Source of the DNA: Laccaria trichodermophora
Lineage: Eukaryota > Basidiomycota > Agaricomycetes > Agaricales > Hydnangiaceae
NCBI GenBank assembly: GCA_018417955.1
Contig: JACTVC010000019.1
Coordinates: forward strand, 248,001-312,000
Reading direction: 5' to 3'
Length of the DNA stretch: 64,000 nucleotides
Shown in pieces: positions 56,872 to 64,000 of this stretch. Each line of letters opens with the position of its first letter. The stretch's first letter is position 1. The position numbers were made by a program, and so were the translations under genes. The notes beneath the pieces were generated by a model that was given only the letters and a program-made list of their open reading frames with translations, did no database searches and had not been told where the DNA came from.

Positions 56872-59800
56872 ATGTCCTCCCTTGCTCAACAAAATTCTGA
56901 TGCCCAACAGAGCTACAACCGAACGACGACAAGGAAGTCCCACGACGGGAGCATCATCAACCACACGGTGAGTTTGAGTTTTGGTTTGGTTGAGCAACTG
57001 ACACTCGTGGGACCATACTATCCCCTACAGGGTGAATTCTTCTCCACACGGACATGAGAGAATTGACGGCTCTTCTGACAGAGGGAACATCACTAGAGCA
57101 GGTGAGCAAACCAGCTCGTCAAAGTTGTATACTAATTTAGTAAATCCCAATCTAGATTCCCCCCCCTCAATCCCTTGTCCAGCCACATCTGCCGTGCGTA
57201 AACGCGGGCGCCCAGTAGGCAGTGTCAGCACCGTCGAACGCGAATTGCGCCCTCATCGACTGGGCCGCCCACCGGGAACAGGGTACTTGCAGAAAGCAAG
57301 AGCAACAGCAGAGGAATTCCCTCCCAAGACAAAAAGACCGGTTGGTCGTCCTCGAAAGGCACGACAATTGGGTGTTTCATTCAAGCACTGTGGACCCCTG
57401 GTGCGTATTTTAACGTCTTCCATTTATCTTTTCCTATCCAACCAAAGTTTTACGCTCCAGGTTGTTACGGCAGGGCCATTCAAACAGAAAACACCAACCG
57501 ATGGCTCCCCACAACCTCCAGCAACATGGGCCTCATTCGCACTCCCCCCAAGCGTCTCGAGCACCACGCCGTCTGCTAGTAAAAGCCACTCCGACACTGC
57601 AACCCCCCGGCAAGGCCACCATAACTCGCGCACCCACTCACACATCCCCGAGCGTACACCATCTGCTTCGATAGGGCAACGGCCAGGTCCTGTACCACGC
57701 ATTGTGGTGGCGCCAAGTCCAGAGAAACTGACGCAATGCATAATTCCGGATGAGGATCCTCAGCGGCTTGTTGAAACTGCTGAAGATGATCCCGATGGTG
57801 GTGACGGCGATGACGGTGTGATGGGCGATGGGTTAGGTGAAGAGGATGAGGTTCCTGATGAGGAAGACGAGGTGGATGATGAGGAGGGTGTGCAACAGGA
57901 TGGGAACAATGCACCAAGGATGAAGTCAACGCGCCGACCTCTTCCAAAATGGTTGCTCAAGCCTTTCAAGGCACGAGTCGCCGAGTCAAGTGCTCCACAC
58001 CGTGATGCCAATGGCCTTCCACCATTGTATTCCAAACACAAGACATTCTGGTTCCCCCATCCATCGACATTTTTCTTCCTAAATCCGGCTTTGATGAGGA
58101 CAACTCCTCAGGATCTATTCGACCCGCAGTTCTTTTTGTGGGACCCCGATGCACTATGCCCCAGAGGGATACCCTGCCCAAATTGCCAGACAGTCCTCCA
58201 GCGGCATCAGGTCATTTCGCAACCTCGGCGATGTGTCGATTTTGATCAAACCTTCTGGATCATCGGCTACCGATATCGATGCCGAAAATGTATTCACCCC
58301 AAGTCTAAAAAGGCAACAGTCACCTTTCGCAGCTGGGACCAGCGTATTCTGGCCGTTCTCCCCCCTTCCCTTGCTTTGGAGTTTCCGGCACGCTTGAGCC
58401 ATCGAAGCGGCATGTCAACGAGTCTTTTTTCATGGATGCGGTCATGCTTTAATTACGGACTGGGTTCGAAACAGTTTTCGGATACTATTCGCATGCAACA
58501 TATCTTATGATACGAAATGCTTGAACTCCAGTACCTCGAGCAGGTAGCTAGTCGCACGTTGGATGACTGGTTACATGTAAAGTATGAAGCATTTCCGCGG
58601 TTTGATGATCTTGGCCCGCTTGGCCCACATCTTTATACACCATCGGCAGGTCTATTACGTGACCTCTATGATGATTTCATTGATGAACACCGTCATGAAA
58701 TCAATCAACACACAGCGATGCTCAGTGCTAATATCTGTGCGATTGATCACAGTCATAAGGTATTTGACTTCAAAGTATTTATGAATTCAAATTCATTTTT
58801 CTTCCTCAGATTGCAAAACAAACGATGAGGGTTGGGGGTGAACAACCCTTTACTGCCATACTGAGTCTTACAAACGAAAAAAATGAAATTCGTGCCTGTA
58901 ATTTCGTTGCGACGAAGTCTCACTCTCAATATGAGTTGGCTCTACGAAATGTTCATGACTCGCTTGATCTCTACGGCCATCCACAGCCATCTCTCATCTA
59001 CACCGACAACATTTCCGATAAGAAGTTTCTTGAAGACTGTTTTCCTTCCCTTCGTGAAGGTGTGACGCCTGTTGAAAAATATGGGCATTTGGAGGAGCTC
59101 GTTGTACCTTCAGAAGTCCCAATCCTTATCAAAAACACTTCAGAGGCAATTAACGATGCAATGCGCACTGTTCTCGATGATATTCCTGCAGATGAAGGGT
59201 CAATAGTGATAGGGTTTGATTCGGAATGGAACGTTGAGGTTTCACCACAAGGAAAAGTCACGCGCCGAGGAAGAACAGCCATCATACAAATCACATATAA
59301 AAGTCGTATTTATATTCTTCAGGTATTCTATCAAGTCTTTCCTATTCCAATTGTCATCTCATTAATTTTTCACAAAAGGTTGCAGATATGCTGGCCAACA
59401 ATGAACTCCCACAGCAGCTCAAACTCCTCCTCTCCCATCCTCGTGTTATCAAATCTGGCCGTCTTGTGAATGGTGATTTAAAATATTTGCAAACAGCCTG
59501 CAAATCACCAAACCCATTTGTGGGTGGACTTGACCTCTCAAAATATGCAAAGGATCGACGAGTTATTGCCAATGCACAATGCAGCTTAGCTGATCTATGT
59601 GCTATCACTTTGGTGAAACGGCTCAACAAAAATGTTCCAGAACGTGTTAGTCAGGCTTGGGAAGACAAAACATTAACCCGAGCACAACTTGACTATGCTG
59701 CTCGTGAGGCGTATGCATCACTTCTCATTTACGAACACCTCCAACAGTTTGATATTCCTCATCGACTCCCGTCCACTCTTATACCTGGAACATCTGTTCT

Positions 59801-62197
59801 ATTATTCAACTCTGATAACACCACAGTTGTTGCAGAAGGTCGAATCTCCTCTGACAATAGCCACGTCCACGATGGGGTCAACATTACTTCAACAAAGGCT
59901 CTCATTGACATTGTCAAAGTTCTTGTTCCTGGTGCTCTTATTTCTTCTCATAAGAAGCGGGCCTTAATATCCTTTGGACCTGTTCCATTCACTCTTGTTT
60001 GTCTCAGAAGTCACCTGCGAAGTTTCGATCCTGCCTCTTCACCTCATGCAGAAGCTTCTGCCCCAAATTCAAGTCAAGACAGTGGAAACCTGACTAGACC
60101 GTCATGCCCTGCTGATGTTGAGGAGCCTGAACCAGATGATAGTGGTGCTATCTCTGTTGGAGATCTACTGACAAGCAATCTCTCAGCCTCTGAGCCCTTG
60201 TTGCCTGAAATCCCTCAATCCGTTGATGCTAAATGTGCTTCAATTGGAGAGAAAATCCTTGGTCCTGTGCCAGAACTCAAACCTGATGAGCCAGAATTTG
60301 ACTCAACACTCCGCAGTCGTGTTTTGAAGGATCCATTTCATGTTTTCAACATGTTCTACCTATCAGCATCACATTCCCTTCGGCTTCAATTCACAAGAGA
60401 GCTTCGTGATGCAATTTTTGTTCCTGATGAGGATGATAAAGCACGAATCAATAGCTGGGGTGCAACCCAGAATCCTCAACAAACATACGAACGGCTCCGT
60501 AATTCCTCCCCCCAATGGGTCCGTGAAAGATGCAAGCACATAATTCCATCTCCCAAGAAACTTTGGCATCTCGTATCACGTGTTTTTCGAACATATGGGC
60601 CACTAATTGATCTTCGTTCAAAGAAATCACTCTTTACGACCGATAATTGGAAGACCGCAAAGCATATCCTTGATCTTATCCAAAATGGATATCTGTCAGA
60701 CCCACCTGGCATTCCACTCTACACCGTGAAGGGGCTAGATAAAAAGACCGGTCTTGCTATTTACAAATGTGCTCGAGGGACCAATGCTACTGAGGGAGGA
60801 GTTCACAAGCACATACGAGCACGACTCCCTAAGTGTGGAGCATCAATCCGCCATGTCAACGCATGTTTGCATGACTTCGTTTTGCACCATAACCTCACAG
60901 TACGTGATTTCTGAACAATTCTGAATATAATCATTGAAATTGTGAAGGTCGGAATTAAAAATTCTACAGGCCAATCCTACAAAGGCCACACGTCGATCTG
61001 GATCACAAACCGCCTTCAAGAACTTCGTGTATATCTTGAAGAAGTCCTCATCAACGTCATTCCGATCACAGGATGGGTGAATGGCAATCTCTACATGGCT
61101 ACCAATGAAACACTGGGCATATTACCGATCCCAGGTGATGTTCGAGATTCAAGTGGAATGGCCCCATTTGTTGACATCGCTGATCCCGCACAAAAGCCGC
61201 CGAAGCACAAATTTCTTGCAGAAATGCAAGGTACACATAAGGCCATCCTCCCAGTCCACACATCGTCAGAGAAAGGGCTTTTCTGAACCCTGATGGAGAA
61301 CGACCGACATTTCAACCCGCCGGATGGTTCCCTCCCAAACTGGAATCAAGCTACAAGGGTGTGGAATGCATGGGCTGATAGGACTGACGATGTATGGTAC
61401 AAGGTGCGCATTTTTCTCTTATTAAAAGTCGTTTTTGTATCTTACTTTACTCTAATTAGCTCAATGACCAACTCAAAGTCTACCACTCACAATGGCAGAA
61501 GAACTCCGACATCAAGGAAGCCCTCTCCATCTCGTTCAACGTTCGGAAGCCACTTGCAAACGCTATCCATGATAGCGGACGATCAGCTGCTGCCCCCGCA
61601 GTCCCATTTCAAACATCCAAGCCACATGCGGCAGGAAAGGGGTTTCTCAGTGGATGGGATATGCCCTCCTTGGGCCAACCGTCATTGTCAAACCTCACAA
61701 TCAACCCAGTATCCACCACTAGTCCCATTCCTTCAACTCCATCGCATGCCACTCCATCCGGTTCCTCATTTCCAAACTTCCACGATTTCCAGCCATCATA
61801 TCATGTAGCCTCACGGCCTCTGACTCCATATGCACACTTGGCCCACCAGCCTTCCGCTGCCTCACGACCATCCTCCAACCCTCCCAGCTATCAACAGCAG
61901 GCCACTATCCCCTCAGCATCTCACAATGTGGCATTGCCACCTCAAAATTCGATGTCGGCCACAAGTGTTGCCTCTTCAGTGGCTCGAAAACGTGTTGCAG
62001 CGTCTTTGGCAATGCAAGAGCCGGCAGCAAAAAAGCCGAGGAAGCGTCGGACTTGCACAAAGTGTGCACGGCCTGAATGTCCTGGCAGCCAGAAGGTCCA
62101 GAATTGCCGTAATGCATGTCGTGATTGCGGCTTGGTACAATGTCGAGGGAGGAATTCAAAGCGACCGAACGAGCTGTGCCACTTGCGCGACAACTAA
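56872..62197 (+). pseudogene. Transposase-like protein with nested 3'-5' exonuclease domain, two TGA stops
   Basis: Order read: three AT-hook-like motifs (KRGRPVG, RLGRPPG, RPVGRPRKA; 57198-57360), an acidic stretch (57840-57895), a zinc ribbon (GIPCPNCQTVL ... YRCRKC; 58165-58300), a presumed RNase H-fold core with AIDHSHK (58739) and LIYTDN (58996), then a DEDDy exonuclease (FDSEW 59215; NGDLKYL 59469; YAAREAYA 59694), a block with TNATEGGVHKHIRA (about 60780), and a Cys-rich tail (CTKCARPEC ... CRDCG, to 62197). Introns are short, for example after SHK (58759). In-frame TGA codons at 58508-58510 and 61284-61286 are each one C-to-T step from CGA. The catalytic Asp after the Tyr in the exonuclease is Glu. 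The zinc-ribbon part resembles the fungal domain annotated DUF6729 (from memory). The N-terminal exon phase is unresolved. Confidence 0.75.
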
Positions 62198-63079
62198 GGC
62201 TCGTCTTGTAAATATCTAATATAATCATATCTTTCCTTGTTGCCATCATGTCAGGCCCTGTCAGGCCTCATCAATCTACCCATCTAAGCGAGTATCTGAA
62301 TGTATTGATGGAAAACGAACCGAATTTGCAGGGCTCAAACCATCTAAGCGAGAATCTGAATTTATTATTCTAAGGGTCCTCCTACCTGATCAAGATCAAG
62401 CTCAAGGATACGCCTAACATTGGTTTCGTGCCCCTTCAGGTTTTTGAGGATGATTTCAGCGTAGACTTGCCATTAATTAGTGATCTCTCTCTCTCTCCTC
62501 TCTCCCTTCTTTTATTTTTTATTTGTTTATTTATTTACCCACAGACACTGGTATCCAGCCCAAATTTGTAGTGCAACATAACCATTCGACTACACGACCT
62601 ATTAGAAAACTTCCAAGGCCGCTTATATATCCAATCTCTCACCCAAACTAAAACAAGAAAATCTTCCAGTGCTGTAACAGAGGGGAAGTTTTTTCCTGTA
62701 ATTAATGCAGTATGTGGGGCTCTTTTCAATGGAATACAAATTTTTATGAAATCTACTGTACTTAGTGTTACTCTGAATCTCCCCTATGTCGGAGTTTTCT
62801 GATTCGGCATCACAACCGGTTCTAACTTGTTGTGGACGTTCCTATCAAAATTGCCGTTATAAATAGGAGCAACTAAAGAGTTTTTGGTTACGACTTTGGT
62901 CCCATCCAGGGTGGCAACCTGGTGGCAACGGGAGTTCTGGCGTGATTGTAGCCAATTTTGGGCTAAAAAATGGAAAAATAGATAACTTTTGACAGTTACC
63001 GGTCAGAATGCCGATTCAATGCCGTGCCAATTTCAGCTGGTTGTGACAAAAGAAATAAATCTCCGACATACTTACCACG
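62198..63079. other. Intergenic, no gene seen
   Basis: It contains CATCTAAGCGAG twice (62279 and 62340, with flanking similarity TATCTGAAT) and a CT-rich run (62487-62510). No inverted-repeat end for the preceding transposase-like gene could be identified. Confidence 0.55.
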
Positions 63080-64000
63080 ATGTCTCGAGTTGAGCTCGCC
63101 AAAATCTCTTCCTTGACGTTCTATAAGGGCGAATATACGGCTGCTCGCCGTACCCCTGCAATCCCACAACTTGTATGTCAGGGAAAGCCATGCAAACTCT
63201 TCCAACCAGAAGCCGTTCGATGCGTCAATCTTGGAGGGGCTGGCGTAGATGTTGATTGGAAAGTGGGTACCACATCCTTTGAGGCTAATAGATACTTATG
63301 GGCCATTGACAGTGCGAAGCCGACCTACCAGAAGCTCTCAGATTCGGAAAAGTTGAAGTCTCTTGTGAGGGATGGTCAAAACCTGGGGATCCATATGTGT
63401 TGAAAGGTGTGTCGTTTTTTGTCCATTCATGGTTAAATGACCTCAAAGTCATTGTAGGTTCATGTTCGTTGAATTACCGGCTTGTTCAAGTCCCAGATTC
63501 CCTTCTCAAGACAGACTCACCAATATTCGGTTCAAATCCATTCAAAAGTATGCCATTCATTGATATAAACGCTCTCTCCAATAGAATCTCACTGATCGCC
63601 TTCTGCAGCATACGATATCTCAACTATAGTTTTCTCCATCCTTTGGGTCTCCATCCTCGTATTCATCCTTAATAGCATGATTCAGTCGTGCCTTCGACGC
63701 GACCCCACCCGCGCTCCCAGGACCACCACCAACTCCGCCCCAAGACCAGGCGGGGGAGGATCAGGTTGGTTCCCTGGTGCCCATCCAGATGATTACTCTC
63801 CTCCACCTCCCTACTCCAAGAACCCAAGCCAGGGTTCCAACGCCTGGGGAAATTGGAGGCCTGGGTTCTGGACTGGTGCGGCTGCAGGCGGTCTGGCAAA
63901 CCATCTTTGGAATTCTGCAACAAATCGGCAACCTGCCGCTGCTGGGGCTGCGTATGATTGGGAACGAGACCGAATGGCCGCGCCGATCAGGCCAGGGCCT
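63080..64000 (+). CDS. SARAF/TMEM66-like protein, cut by the window end
   Basis: SARAF is the ER membrane regulator that shuts off store-operated calcium entry in animals; fungal relatives are known but their role is less clear. Exons 63080-63262, 63313-63406, 63458-63547 and 63609 onward join in phase. Conserved blocks: LTFYKGEYTAARRT with PQLVCQG, VRCVNLGG, CEADLPEALRFGKVEVSCEG and DPYVLKG with SCSLNYRL, covering the luminal Cys-rich domain. A membrane helix follows (STIVFSILWVSILVFIL), then a cytosolic Pro/Gly/Ser-rich tail (PRPGGGGSGWFPG, DDYSPPPPYS). The frame is open to 64000, so the C-terminus is missing. No signal peptide is visible at ATG 63080; a 5' exon may lie upstream. Confidence 0.8.

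Overview
The window looks like nuclear DNA of a mushroom-forming basidiomycete (Agaricomycetes). Coding exons are split by many short GT-AG introns (about 45-70 nt). The gene set fits: a Crinkler-type protein, a NACHT-domain NTPase, fungal HMG-CoA reductase, BUD13, PUF6, a SUN-domain protein and a SARAF-like protein. Transposon relics sit between and inside genes. The window is a raw genomic slice: a retrotransposon is cut at the left edge and a gene at the right edge.

Layout. 1-6290: a Ty3/gypsy retrotransposon on the minus strand, split between Gag and Pol by a 1.6 kb inverted-repeat-bounded insertion carrying CTGATCAG palindrome arrays, a CGTCGT block and a tRNA-like segment. 6.4-7.4 kb: a dead Tc1-type transposase. 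8.8-15.6 kb: two copies of a membrane-protein gene flanking an RNase H gene; one copy is split by a non-autonomous hAT-like element with a perfect 8-bp target duplication. 15.8-25.3 kb: housekeeping genes (BUD13, a short HMG-CoA reductase, a mitochondrial carrier, a secreted alkaline phosphatase). 25.6-31.7 kb: a small unknown gene, a secreted protein with a possible aerolysin-type beta region, a decayed proline iminopeptidase, a metallophosphoesterase and a predicted acylated nucleotidyltransferase. 32.5-37.4 kb: a NACHT gene broken by two insertions, one Mutator-like with a 9-bp target duplication. 38-41.5 kb: a Sec14-like gene and a second proline iminopeptidase, each with a frame problem. 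42.7-54 kb: an unknown 808-residue protein, an intron-containing tRNA-Glu, a ricin-B-fold lectin, a SUN-domain protein and PUF6. 54.2-56.4 kb: a Crinkler-nuclease-kinase gene with a palindromic MITE at its start. 56.9-62.2 kb: a transposase-like gene with a 3'-5' exonuclease inside its catalytic domain. 63.1-64 kb: the SARAF-like gene, cut by the window end.

There is no operon-type organisation. The housekeeping genes are independent single genes, several in divergent pairs (membrane gene/BUD13, HMG-CoA reductase/carrier). The theme is repeated invasion and decay: at least four DNA-transposon-type insertions can be delimited by target duplications or inverted repeats. The four internal stops in the two transposase-like genes are all TGA, as expected from C-to-T change of CGA codons.

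The best candidate for something new is the 56.9-62.2 kb gene. It combines AT-hook-like motifs, a zinc ribbon, a presumed RNase H-fold core, a nested DEDD exonuclease and a Cys-rich tail. All family assignments are from motif reading; no database search was run.
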